Source: DATKHR01 sp036557365
Lineage (GTDB): Bacteria; Acidobacteriota; Vicinamibacteria; Vicinamibacterales; CAVVIG01
Direction: 5' to 3'
Length of the DNA: 64,000 nt
Assembly (NCBI GenBank): GCA_036557365.1
Contig: DATBHR010000051.1
Location: 34,432-98,431, forward strand
Shown: in pieces, positions 1 through 8,478 of the stretch
How the letters are laid out: each line of letters begins with the position of its first letter
Numbering within the stretch: position 1 is the stretch's first letter
Program-made: the position numbers and the translations under genes
Notes under the pieces: model-generated
Told to the model about the DNA's origin: nothing
Seen by the model: only the letters and a program-made list of their open reading frames with translations
Databases searched by the model: none

Positions 1-1743
1 GAGGTTGTCGGCTTCCTCTTCCCTGGACAGCTGCGGAATGTCGGTCGACAGCGCCGTGAACTGGCCCGCGATGTCCTGCAGATCGTCGGCCGTCGGCTGT
101 CCGGTGACGAGTGTTCTGGCCGCATCCGCCAGCTGCATCGGCAGATCGATGACCGGCGCTCCGCCCTGTTTCTCACGCACGCGCCGCAACCGGTTGCGCT
201 CGGAGGCGGCCAGGTTCAGACGGTACTGTTGGCCTTCCCAGACCACTCGCGGTGCATTGACCGTTGGATCGTGCCCTCCGAGGCCGGCGATGAGCGCGCC
301 CTCGAAATCGCGGGCTGCCGGCAGAACGGGAGCGAGCGATTCGCGCATCCATCGCGCGACGCCGCCGCCCGTCAGCGTGCCGTCGATTGCTTGCGCGGAT
401 GCGAGCTGGTTGATGAGCCGCTCGGCTGTGGCCGCGTCGATCGTGCCGGTCGTCGTCATCCGCGTGACGAGAACCAGAGCGCCCTGATAAAGCGCCTGCG
501 CGACGTAGCCGGAGCGGCCGTCCAGCTTTGCCATTCTCGCAGCGTGACGAATCGCCCCGGCATACGTCTCAATCGATTTGATGCCGGCTCTGTCGAAGGT
601 GAGCATCATCGCGCGATAGCGCGACATCGAACGCAGGACGAAGACGAGTTCGGCGCGATCGCCGTCGAAGGATCCGAAGAGACGCTGAGCGAAGGCCAAC
701 TGATCGAGCCGCTCGCCGCGTTGACGAACGTCGGTCCCGACGAGGTTCTCGGCGATCCAGGCAGCGTCGATCGGCGCGTCCTCGACGGTCTCGCTCACGC
801 CGACGACGCGTGCCCACAAGGACTGCGCAGAGGGAGCCGATGGCGCACCGTGTTCGTCGACCCGCAGGCGCGACAGCGCCATCCCGAAGTCGTACGACGG
901 CCGATTGAACGGTGCGGTGCGGACGTGCAGGTCGCGGATGCTGCCAACGCCAGCGGTCGTCAGCGCCTTGAAGCGATCCTGCCGCTTCGCGTCGTTCGCG
1001 ATCCACGTGCCCAGCGCGAAGGCGCGGTGCGGCGCGTCGAGCCGTCCGATCGCGTCGTACAGATACGCGATCCGGCCGTCGTTGCTTTCAAAGAGCAGCT
1101 GCAGGAATTTGTCGACGCGCGTCGTCTTTTCGTTGAGCGCGACCTCCCACAACGCGGCCGCGGCTTCGTCGCCCGGCGGAACGATCCGATTCTGGTGAAT
1201 ACGAATCGCGCTGCCGAATCCCGCGAAGATCGGCGCCGACCGCTCGTAGAGGCGCGACAGGATGCTCTGATGGCCTGCGAGGTACTCCAGGGTTTCGTCG
1301 TCGAGCTGCAGGAGACCGTGACAGAGGAGTGACGCGGCACGATCCGAGAGGATCGCCGTCACGAGCTCGCCGGGACGCAGACGGCGATGAAAGATCGCGT
1401 CGCCCCACACATCGGCGGTCAGCGGCACCGGCACGAGATCGGATGCGCGCGCGGTGGCCTCAGGCATCGCTGGCCTCTGGCCACGCTGCGCCTGTCGCGC
1501 CCTCAGAAGAAATTCCGCGATCGCGGCGTTGCGAGGCTCGATCGTTTCGTGCACCAGCCGCGTCAGCTCGAACATGAATCGTCCGCGGTCCGGAACCGGA
1601 TCGATCGAGAGCGACGCGGCGAACGCCGCGGTTCCGCCGGGGACGGGCACATCTTCGGACGTCGCGATTGCACCGAGACGCAGCTGAAATGCCGCTACAA
1701 TCATCAGGCAGACGCACCACGACCAGCGTGCGGTTTCCCTCAC
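1..1743 (-). CDS. Secreted protein of unknown function, C-terminus beyond the window
   Basis: An uninterrupted minus-strand frame runs from a GTG at 1741-1743 to the left edge, about 581 codons, with no stop in the window. The first 20 or so residues (VRETARW, then a hydrophobic CVCLMIVAAF stretch) look like a signal peptide, so the product is probably exported. The rest is soluble and helix-rich, with many Leu/Ala/Arg and motifs such as RLVHETIEPRN, VPLTADVW and AYLYDAIGRLDAPHRAFALG. I recall similar secreted proteins in acidobacterial genomes but know no function. A second in-frame GTG lies at 1750-1752, but it abuts a TATAAT box, so 1743 is preferred. It is transcribed divergently from the topoisomerase gene. 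The competing plus-strand frames here are Arg-rich shadows. Confidence 0.8.
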   Translation of the reverse strand, partial: MRETARWSWCVCLMIVAAFQLRLGAIATSEDVPVPGGTAAFAASLSIDPVPDRGRFMFELTRLVHETIEPRNAAIAEFLLRARQAQRGQRPAMPEATARASDLVPVPLTADVWGDAIFHRRLRPGELVTAILSDRAASLLCHGLLQLDDETLEYLAGHQSILSRLYERSAPIFAGFGSAIRIHQNRIVPPGDEAAAALWEVALNEKTTRVDKFLQLLFESNDGRIAYLYDAIGRLDAPHRAFALGTWIANDAKRQDRFKALTTAGVGSIRDLHVRTAPFNRPSYDFGMALSRLRVDEHGAPSAPSAQSLWARVVGVSETVEDAPIDAAWIAENLVGTDVRQRGERLDQLAFAQRLFGSFDGDRAELVFVLRSMSRYRAMMLTFDRAGIKSIETYAGAIRHAARMAKLDGRSGYVAQALYQGALVLVTRMTTTGTIDAATAERLINQLASAQAIDGTLTGGGVARWMRESLAPVLPAARDFEGALIAGLGGHDPTVNAPRVVWEGQQYRLNLAASERNRLRRVREKQGGAPVIDLPMQLADAARTLVTGQPTADDLQDIAGQFTALSTDIPQLSREEEADNL

Positions 1744-1752
1744 AAGGCGCAC

Positions 1753-1758
1753 ATTATA
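1753..1758 (-). promoter_or_regulatory. -10 box (TATAAT) for the leftmost gene
   Basis: Read on the minus strand, this is a perfect TATAAT, 9 nt before the GTG at 1743. Transcription would start about at the start codon, giving a leaderless or nearly leaderless mRNA. The box sits within the short gap before the divergent topoisomerase start at 1762. Confidence 0.5.
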
Positions 1759-1761
1759 GAC

Positions 1762-3669
1762 ATGGCATCCGCGAACTACACCGCGAAAGACATCACAGTT
1801 CTGGAGGGTCTCGAGCCCGTTCGCAAGCGTCCGGGCATGTACATCGGCGGCGTCGGCTCAGCAGGGCTGCACCACCTCGTCTGGGAAGTGCTCGACAACT
1901 CTGTCGACGAGGCGATGAACGGTCACGCTTCAAACATTTGGGTCACGCTTCACGCTGATGGATCCTCGATCACAATCGAAGACGACGGCCGCGGCATCCC
2001 GATCGACAAACATCCGGCGACGAGGAAGAGCGCGCTCGAAGTGATCTTCACCATGCTCCATGCCGGTGGAAAGTTCGAGCACGGCAACTACAAGACCGCT
2101 GGCGGGTTGCATGGCGTCGGTGCGAGCGTGGTCAACGCGCTGTCGAAGGATCTCGTCGCGACCGTCAGGCGCGACGGCGCCGAATGGGAGATGCGCTTCA
2201 AGCAGGGCAAGCCGGTCGGCGCGCTGAAGAAGAACGGATCAGCGCGCGGCACGGGCACTCGTGTGTACTTCCACCCCGACGCCGCCATCTTTCCCAAGAT
2301 CGAATTCGACGCGGACGTCATCAAGGATCGGCTCGAAGTCGCCAGCTACCTGCACAAGGGTCTGAAGATCACGTTCGAGGATGAAGGCACCAAGGAAAAG
2401 CTCGTGTACGAGCACGCCGAGGGCCTCGTCGACTATCTCAAGTCGATTGTCGCGAGCCGCGGCGCGAAGCCGGTGCACGAAGCGCCGTTCGTCCTGAACA
2501 AAGACGACGGGCTGCGCGTGGACCTGGTGCTGCAGTGGACGGAAGCCACCGACGAGCACGTGCGCTCGTACGTCAACGGCATCCCGACCGGCTCCGGCGG
2601 CACGCACGAGACCGGGCTGCGCGCCGGCCTCGGCAAAGCGGTGCGCAATTACATCGACACGCACAATCTCTCGCCGAAAGGCGTCACGCTCGTCGCCGAG
2701 GACATCCGCGAAGGGCTGACCGGCGTGCTCAGCGTCTTCATCCAGGAGCCGCAGTTTCAGGGTCAGACGAAAGATCGGCTGAACAATCCCGAGCTCGTCT
2801 CCGCTGTGGACGGCGTCGTCCGGCCGGCGCTCGAGCACTGGCTGAACCACAACGTCAGCGTGGCGCAGGCGATCGTGGCGCGCATCATCCTGTCCGCGCG
2901 CGCCCGCGAAGCGAGCCGTGCCGCGCAGGCCGAGGTCTCGCGCAAGAGCGCCACATCGTCGCGACTCAATCTGCCCGGCAAGCTGAGCGACTGCACGAAC
3001 CCCAGCGCCGATGGCAGCGAGCTCTTCGTCGTCGAAGGCGATTCGGCAGGCGGATCGGCGAAGCAGGGACGTGACCGTGCGCGTCAGGCGATTCTGCCGC
3101 TGCGCGGGAAGGTGCTGAACACGGAGAGCGCGTCGCTCGCCAAGGTGCTCGAGAACAAAGAGCTCTCCGATCTCGTCACGGCGCTGGGCTGCGGGCTCGG
3201 GAAGACGTTCGATCTGTCAAAGCTCCGTTACGGCCGCGTGATCATCCTCGCGGACGCGGACTCGGACGGCAACCACATCGCGACGCTGCTCCTTACCTTC
3301 ATCTACCGCCACCTGCCGCAGCTCATCGCGAACGGAAAGGTGTATATCGCACAGCCGCCGCTCTACCGGATCGACATCGGCAAGGAAACGTACTGGGCGC
3401 TCGACGAAGCGCAGAAGGACGCGATCCTGAAACAGCGCAACGGCAAGGGCACGCCAGAGATCACGCGGTTCAAGGGCCTCGGCGAGATGATGCCGAAGGT
3501 GCTGTGGGAAACGACCCTCAATCCGCGCACGCGCCGTCTGCAGCGCGTCGAGGTGACCGATCAGATCGTCACCGATCGTGTGATCAACGAACTGATGGGC
3601 AAGGACGCGTCAGCACGGTTCCGCTTCATCATGGAGCGAGCCGACGAAGCGCAGGAGCTTGACGTTTAG
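1762..3669 (+). CDS. parE: Type IIA topoisomerase subunit B (ParE/GyrB family)
   Basis: 635 aa. This is the ATPase subunit of a type IIA topoisomerase, which with a GyrA/ParC partner (not in the window) passes DNA duplexes through each other. The GHKL ATPase motifs (LDNSVDEAMNG, DDGRGIP, GGLHGVGASVVNAL) are at the N-terminus. The Toprim domain has EGDSAGG at residues 425-431 and DADSDG at 498-503. The C-terminus has the usual KGLGEMMP and LWETTLNP motifs. The length and DADSDG (GyrB usually has DADVDG) favour ParE, but a GyrB-type assignment cannot be excluded without the genome's other copy. The start ATG-GCA-TCC at 1762 begins the conserved YTAKDITVLEGLEPVRKRPGMYIGG-type segment; the frame is open further upstream but that part is non-homologous. 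It converges on the aminotransferase with a 5-nt gap. Confidence 0.9.
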   Translation: MASANYTAKDITVLEGLEPVRKRPGMYIGGVGSAGLHHLVWEVLDNSVDEAMNGHASNIWVTLHADGSSITIEDDGRGIPIDKHPATRKSALEVIFTMLHAGGKFEHGNYKTAGGLHGVGASVVNALSKDLVATVRRDGAEWEMRFKQGKPVGALKKNGSARGTGTRVYFHPDAAIFPKIEFDADVIKDRLEVASYLHKGLKITFEDEGTKEKLVYEHAEGLVDYLKSIVASRGAKPVHEAPFVLNKDDGLRVDLVLQWTEATDEHVRSYVNGIPTGSGGTHETGLRAGLGKAVRNYIDTHNLSPKGVTLVAEDIREGLTGVLSVFIQEPQFQGQTKDRLNNPELVSAVDGVVRPALEHWLNHNVSVAQAIVARIILSARAREASRAAQAEVSRKSATSSRLNLPGKLSDCTNPSADGSELFVVEGDSAGGSAKQGRDRARQAILPLRGKVLNTESASLAKVLENKELSDLVTALGCGLGKTFDLSKLRYGRVIILADADSDGNHIATLLLTFIYRHLPQLIANGKVYIAQPPLYRIDIGKETYWALDEAQKDAILKQRNGKGTPEITRFKGLGEMMPKVLWETTLNPRTRRLQRVEVTDQIVTDRVINELMGKDASARFRFIMERADEAQELDV

Positions 3670-3674
3670 GAGCT

Positions 3675-4832
3675 TCAGCCGAGCACCTGACCCAGCCCGC
3701 GAACCAGCCGTCCGATGCCTTCCGCGACGGTGTCCTTCTGCAGCGCGCCGTACGCGACCCGGAAATAGCAGCCGTCCGTCATCCCGAATGCATGACCGGG
3801 GACGATGGCGACGCGATGCTCCCGAATGAGCCGCTCTGTGACCGTCATCGGATCTGCGGTCGCATTGACGCGCAGGAAACAGTAGAACGCACCCTCGGCC
3901 GGCGGCACGGTGCAAAGCGGTTCGAGCGTCCGCAGTTGCGCGATGACGAGGTGACGAATCTCGGAGAGCGCGTGCACGTGCTGCTGGCAGTACTGACGAC
4001 CGACTCCTAATGCTGCGGTCGCGGCCGCCTGTGAGATGACGGGAGCGCAGACGAGCACGGTGTCCTGAATCTTCGCGATCGCGTCGGCGAGATGGTCGGG
4101 ATACACGAGGTATCCGATCCGCCAGCCGGCGAATCCATACGCCTTCGACAGCGAGAACAGCGTGATGGTGTACGTCGATGCGCCGTCGAATGCGCCCGGC
4201 GAGACGTGGCGAACGCCGTCGTAGGTGAAGTACTCGTAGACCTCGTCGCTGATGTGATACAGACCGCGTTCGGCGCAGAGTTGATTCACCGCACGGAGCG
4301 CCGCTTCCGGGTACACCGCACCCGTTGGATTGTTCGGCGTGACCGTCACGATCGCACGCGTCCGCGGGGTGATCGCGCGCCGGATCGCCTCGACATCGAG
4401 TTGGTACTGGGTGTCGGTCGGTACCTTCACGACGCGGCAGCCCATCATCTCGATCGCCATGTCGTAGTTGAAGTAGTACGGCACCGGCAGCACCACATCG
4501 TCGCCAGGCTCCGTGATGGCGGAGATTGCGTGGACGAACGCCATGTTGGCGCCCGCGGTGACAGTGACGCGGCTGCCGCCGTTCACGTCGATGCCGTTTT
4601 CACGACGCAGCTTGTCCGCGATCGCGGCGAGCAGCGACGGCGTACCAGGTCCATCGTGATAGCCGTGCGTCTCGGGATCAGTCAGCGCATCCCGCACCGC
4701 GTCGAGCGCTGCCTGCGGCGGACCGTACGACACGACTCCCTGCCCGAGCGAAATCGTCCCCGGATTCTGACGAATCAGATCGCCGATCACAGGCACGATG
4801 GGCGCCTGAATCGCCGACATGCGAGAAATCAT
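3675..4832 (-). CDS. Class I/II pyridoxal-phosphate aminotransferase
   Basis: About 385 aa, fold type I aminotransferase of the AspC/AATase-like group. Visible motifs are GYHDGPGTPSL near the N-terminus, TVTPNNPTGAVYP (substrate/PLP contact), HISDEVYEYF, and FSLSKAYGFAGWRIGY with the Schiff-base lysine at about residue 230. It probably transfers the amino group between an amino acid and a 2-oxoacid; the substrate cannot be told from sequence. The frame is open 12 codons further upstream, but those codons lie in the adjacent repeat array and encode low-complexity NPQSAVRNPQL. The true start is therefore the ATG at 4830-4832 or the one at 4818-4820. No operon partners; its 3' end nearly abuts the convergent topoisomerase gene. 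Confidence 0.88.
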   Translation of the reverse strand: MISRMSAIQAPIVPVIGDLIRQNPGTISLGQGVVSYGPPQAALDAVRDALTDPETHGYHDGPGTPSLLAAIADKLRRENGIDVNGGSRVTVTAGANMAFVHAISAITEPGDDVVLPVPYYFNYDMAIEMMGCRVVKVPTDTQYQLDVEAIRRAITPRTRAIVTVTPNNPTGAVYPEAALRAVNQLCAERGLYHISDEVYEYFTYDGVRHVSPGAFDGASTYTITLFSLSKAYGFAGWRIGYLVYPDHLADAIAKIQDTVLVCAPVISQAAATAALGVGRQYCQQHVHALSEIRHLVIAQLRTLEPLCTVPPAEGAFYCFLRVNATADPMTVTERLIREHRVAIVPGHAFGMTDGCYFRVAYGALQKDTVAEGIGRLVRGLGQVLG

Positions 4833-5180
4833 CAATTGCGGATTGCGGACTGCGGATTGCGGATTCATTGGTGATTGCGGATCGAGGATTGTGGATGTAT
4901 TGACGATTGTTCAGATTGTCGATTCACGATTCTATTTGCGGATTCGTTCTGGATTATCAGAGATTGTAACGGGACGGGGGCCAATAGCAGATCAGGTGAG
5001 CACGTTCGCTGCGGCCGGTTCCTGAATTCGCGGACGACTCAATTCAGCAGCTAGGTGGCGGAACCTGAGAAATCCGAGCAATCCGCAATCAACCAATCGA
5101 CCAATTCAATCCGCAATCCTCAATCCGCGATCCGTCAATCAATCCGCAATCCGAAATCCGCACTCCGCAATGCTCGATTG
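4833..5180. repeat. Intergenic array of GGATTGCGG-type units in two inverted blocks
   Basis: The gap between the divergent aminotransferase and M14 peptidase genes is filled by degenerate iterations. The left block (about 4835-4960) reads ATTGCGG/GATTGCGGA repeatedly. The right block (about 5076-5170) carries the complement, TCCGCAATC/AATCCGCAATC. The two blocks are inverted relative to each other and could pair over a loop of some 100-200 nt. The left block extends into the N-terminal codons of the longest aminotransferase frame. No gene is seen in the gap. Confidence 0.75.
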
Positions 5181-5220
5181 GCTCACGCTATCATAGGTGG
5201 GCCATTCTGGAGGCTTTCCG

Positions 5221-7863
5221 ATGTTGAAGCGCCGCGTGCTGGTGCCTGCTCTTGCTCTCGCCGTCATGTCCACGCTGGTTGCTACCGCCGCGGGCACATT
5301 GCCGGCGCCCGAACAGTATTTCGGTCATCGCGTCGGCGCCGACAACAAGCTCGTTCGCTGGGACAAGATCGTCGAGTACATGAAGCTCGCCGCTGCGGAC
5401 TCCGACCGCGTGCGATTCCGCGAGCTCGGAAAGACCAGTCAGAACAATCCGTTCGTCCTGCTCGAGATCGCGTCGTCGGACACGCTAAAGAATCTCGACC
5501 ACTACAAGCAGCTGGAACGAAAGCTCTACTTCCAGGGCGGCGCGCCGACCGACTCGGAGCGCGACGAGATTTTCCGGCAAGGCAAGGTCGTTCTGGTCAT
5601 CACGTGCAGCATTCACGCGACCGAGATCGGCGCGACGCAGATGGTCCTCGAGCTTGTGCATCGCCTCGCAACCGAAGACTCGCCCGAGGTGCGCAAGATT
5701 CTCGACAACGTGATCTTCCTGCTCGTGCCGAGCCTGAATCCCGATGGTCAGATCATGGTGACCGACTGGTTCAACAAGAACGTCGGCACGCCGTACGTGA
5801 ACAGCCCGATCCCGTATCTCTATCATCCGTACGTCGGCCACGACAACAACCGCGACATGTACATGTTCACGCAGAAGGAAAGCCAGTACACGGCGCAGCT
5901 GCTGTGGCATGACTGGTTTCCTTCTGTCTGGCTCGACGAACATCAGCAGGGCAGCAACGGCTCGCGCATCTTCGTGATGCCGGCGACCGATCCGATCAAC
6001 CAGAACGTCCACCCGCTCATCTATCGCTGGAACGGCATCCTCGGACAGTCGCAGGCGGCCGCGCTCGAAGCCGCGGGCAAGGAAGGCATCATCTATAACG
6101 CGACGTACACGAACTTCTGGGAAGGCGCGATGGCGTGGAGCGGCTGGTGGCACAACCAGATTGGTCTCCTCACCGAGCTCGCCAGCGCGCGCGTCGCGGC
6201 GCCGATCGATCAACAGCGCGCGGTTCCCGGCCGTCCTGCGCCGCCGACCGGCGGCGGACGCGAAGGCGGCGGCCGCGGTCAGCAGTTCAGCGACGGACCG
6301 CTGCCTCCGCCGACCGACATCACGCCGCGCACGGAATATCCGCGTCCCTGGATGGGCGGCCACTGGACGCTCCGCGACATCGTCGACTACGAACTGATCG
6401 CGACGATGGCGCTGCTCGATACGGCGGCGGATCGGCGTGAAGCGATCGTGCGGCAGATTTACGACGTCAACCGCCAGACGATCGAAGACGGCCAGAAGGC
6501 TGCCGGCAACGTCGCGGCGATTCTGGTGCCGATCGAAGACCAGCAGGATCCGCGTGAGGCGGCGCATCTCGTTGACCGCCTTCACGTCGGCGGTGTTGAC
6601 GTGTACCGCGCCGATGCGCCCTTCAAGGCCGACGACAAGGACTACGCGGCCGGCACGTTCGTAATCCCGATGACGCAGGTCTTCGCGCGGTATGCGAAGG
6701 ACATGCTCGAGAAGCAGACGTACCCGGAGGTCCGGCGCGGGCCGAACTCGCCGCCCGAGCCGCCGTACGACGTGACCGCGTGGTCGCTCGGCATGCTGCT
6801 CGGCGTGGACACCGTCTTCGTGAAGAAGCCGATCCCCGACGTGAAGATGACGAAGATTGACGCGCTGCCGAAGATGCCCGGCGAGATCGAGGGCAGCGGA
6901 TCGCGCTTCGTCTTCGACTACAAGGGACCGGATACCGCCATCGCGATCAATCGCCTGCTGAAGGACGGCGCGAAGGTGTCGTTCGAAGGCGCATCGCGCG
7001 TCGTCGCCGCCGGCGTCGCGCGGTCGAAAGTCGATCAGGTGGCCAAGGATTTTGGCCTGACTGTCAAAGCTGGCCCCGACGCACGCAAAGGAACCGAATC
7101 GATCGCGCTGCACACGCCGCGGATCGGCATGTATCAACCGTGGACCGGCGGCAACATGGACGAAGGCTGGACGCGCTGGGTGCTCGAGCAGTACGAGTTC
7201 CCGCTCACGTCGATTCACAATGCCGACATTCGTACAGGCAAGCTGCGGCAGAAATTCGACGCGATCATCCTCGCCGACCAGGACGCGCGCCAAATCGTCG
7301 ACGGGTACGACGCCGCCGCCATCCGCCCGGAATATCGGGGCGGCATCGGTGAAACCGGCGTCGACAACCTGAAGCAGTTCGTCGCCGACGGCGGCACGCT
7401 GATCACGATGGGCAACGCGTGCGATCTCGCGATCGAGAAGCTGCCGATTCCGGTCCGCAATCTCAAGCGCGGCTACACGCGCGATCAGCATTTCGCGCCC
7501 GGAACGATTCTCCGAGTCGAGATCGACACGCAGAATCCGCTCGGCTACGGAATGGCGGCGGACACGTACGGCTTCTACATCAACAGCCCGTTCTTCTCGA
7601 TCGTCGAAGGCTTCGCGTCGCAGCGGACCAACGTCATCGCGCGCTACCCGAACACGGAAGTGACCGCGTCCGGCTGGCTGAAGGGCGAGGAGCTGATGGC
7701 AGGACGCGCCGCGGTCGTCTCGATCGACATGAATCCGGGCCGCGTCGTGCTCTTCGGCCTGAGGCCGCAACATCGCGCGCAGACCCACGCGACGTTTCCG
7801 ATGTTGTTCAACGCGCTGTACCTGTCGGCGTCGGGCGAAACGGGCACAAGGGCGTCGGAGTAG
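5221..7863 (+). CDS. Secreted M14-family zinc carboxypeptidase
   Basis: 880 aa. The ATG at 5221 follows a GGAGG at 5208-5212 and opens a signal peptide (MLKRRVLVPALALAVMST, cleavage near ATAAG). An M14 catalytic domain follows, with the zinc motif SIHATEIG (H-x-x-E), NPDG, a later His in the LYHPYVGHDNNRD segment, and WLDEHQQG. A Pro/Gly-rich linker (PAPPTGGGREGGGRG) precedes a long C-terminal half. Near the end this half has a segment resembling a class I glutamine-amidotransferase-like fold (FDAIILADQDARQIVDGY, then FVADGGTLITMGNACDLA). The enzyme should act outside the cytoplasm as a metallopeptidase releasing C-terminal residues. Large M14 proteins of this layout are frequent in acidobacterial genomes. 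It is a stand-alone gene followed by a repeat-filled gap. Confidence 0.88.
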   Translation: MLKRRVLVPALALAVMSTLVATAAGTLPAPEQYFGHRVGADNKLVRWDKIVEYMKLAAADSDRVRFRELGKTSQNNPFVLLEIASSDTLKNLDHYKQLERKLYFQGGAPTDSERDEIFRQGKVVLVITCSIHATEIGATQMVLELVHRLATEDSPEVRKILDNVIFLLVPSLNPDGQIMVTDWFNKNVGTPYVNSPIPYLYHPYVGHDNNRDMYMFTQKESQYTAQLLWHDWFPSVWLDEHQQGSNGSRIFVMPATDPINQNVHPLIYRWNGILGQSQAAALEAAGKEGIIYNATYTNFWEGAMAWSGWWHNQIGLLTELASARVAAPIDQQRAVPGRPAPPTGGGREGGGRGQQFSDGPLPPPTDITPRTEYPRPWMGGHWTLRDIVDYELIATMALLDTAADRREAIVRQIYDVNRQTIEDGQKAAGNVAAILVPIEDQQDPREAAHLVDRLHVGGVDVYRADAPFKADDKDYAAGTFVIPMTQVFARYAKDMLEKQTYPEVRRGPNSPPEPPYDVTAWSLGMLLGVDTVFVKKPIPDVKMTKIDALPKMPGEIEGSGSRFVFDYKGPDTAIAINRLLKDGAKVSFEGASRVVAAGVARSKVDQVAKDFGLTVKAGPDARKGTESIALHTPRIGMYQPWTGGNMDEGWTRWVLEQYEFPLTSIHNADIRTGKLRQKFDAIILADQDARQIVDGYDAAAIRPEYRGGIGETGVDNLKQFVADGGTLITMGNACDLAIEKLPIPVRNLKRGYTRDQHFAPGTILRVEIDTQNPLGYGMAADTYGFYINSPFFSIVEGFASQRTNVIARYPNTEVTASGWLKGEELMAGRAAVVSIDMNPGRVVLFGLRPQHRAQTHATFPMLFNALYLSASGETGTRASE

Positions 7864-7879
7864 ATCATCGGGCAACCTT

Positions 7880-7985
7880 CAGCCTTTCAGAACGCGGAAC
7901 TCAGAACCCGGAACCCGGAGCCCAGAACCGAAAAATCAAAACCAGAACCCGAACCGCACCCTGAACCCGGCACCATGAACCCTGA
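7880..7985. repeat. Array of GAACCCG/CAGAACC units
   Basis: The gap between the M14 gene and the asparaginase gene is an iterated, degenerate purine/C-rich array built on AGAACCCGGAACCC. It runs into the first codons of the asparaginase frame (MNPEPV). Its unit is unrelated to the 5-kb array. There is no recognisable ribosome-binding site here. Confidence 0.7.
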
Positions 7986-8478
7986 ACCCGTCAGAATTCT
8001 CGTAACCGGCGGCACCTTCGACAAGCAGTACGACGAGCTCAAGGGGACGCTCTCGTTCAAGGACACGCACCTGCCGGAGATGCTTCGCCTCGGACGCTCG
8101 CGCGTCGACGTCGTCATCGACCGGTTGATGATGATCGACAGTCTCGACATGACCGACGACGACCGGCAACGGGTGGTGGCGCGATGCCGGGAGCTCGACG
8201 AGCGCCACGTCCTGATCACGCACGGCACGGACACGATGGTCGAGACCGCGCGCGCCATCGCGACGGCGGCGCCGCCCGTTTCGGGAAAGACGATCGTCCT
8301 GACCGGCGCGATGGTCCCGTACGCGTTTGGCAGCTCCGATGGACTCTTCAATCTCGGCTCCGCGCTATCCTTCGTGCAGGCGCTCGGACCAGGCGTCTAC
8401 GTGGCGATGAACGGGCGCTGTTTCGACTGGGATCGGGTGCGCAAGAACGTCGGCACCGGCGTCTTCGAGGCGTTATGA
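7975..8478 (+). CDS. Short asparaginase-domain protein
   Basis: 167 aa. It has the N-terminal nucleophile motif VTGGTFDKQY and the second catalytic motif LITHGTDTMVETA of type I/II L-asparaginases, plus VLTGAMVPYAFGSSDG. It ends about half-way through a normal asparaginase (roughly 330 aa), so the C-terminal domain is missing. Stand-alone short asparaginase-domain proteins of about 160 aa exist in many bacteria, so this is probably a natural form rather than a truncation. Whether it hydrolyses asparagine is unknown. It has no signal peptide. The start lies at the edge of a repeat array without a clear ribosome-binding site. Its stop overlaps the M20 peptidase start (ATGA), so the two are likely co-translated. 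Confidence 0.82.
   Translation: MNPEPVRILVTGGTFDKQYDELKGTLSFKDTHLPEMLRLGRSRVDVVIDRLMMIDSLDMTDDDRQRVVARCRELDERHVLITHGTDTMVETARAIATAAPPVSGKTIVLTGAMVPYAFGSSDGLFNLGSALSFVQALGPGVYVAMNGRCFDWDRVRKNVGTGVFEAL

Noticed and set aside
229..1332. Plus-strand frame of 367 codons at the left edge
   Set aside because: Arg/Asp-rich shadow of the minus-strand secreted gene; the minus frame has a signal peptide and natural composition.
1387..1761. N-terminal extension of the topoisomerase frame
   Set aside because: Low-complexity Arg-rich sequence opposite the secreted gene; conserved ParE/GyrB homology starts at the ATG 1762.
5485..7875. Minus-strand open frame of 796 codons opposite the M14 peptidase
   Set aside because: Arg/Val/His-rich composition typical of antisense frames in high-GC genes; the plus-strand frame carries recognisable motifs.
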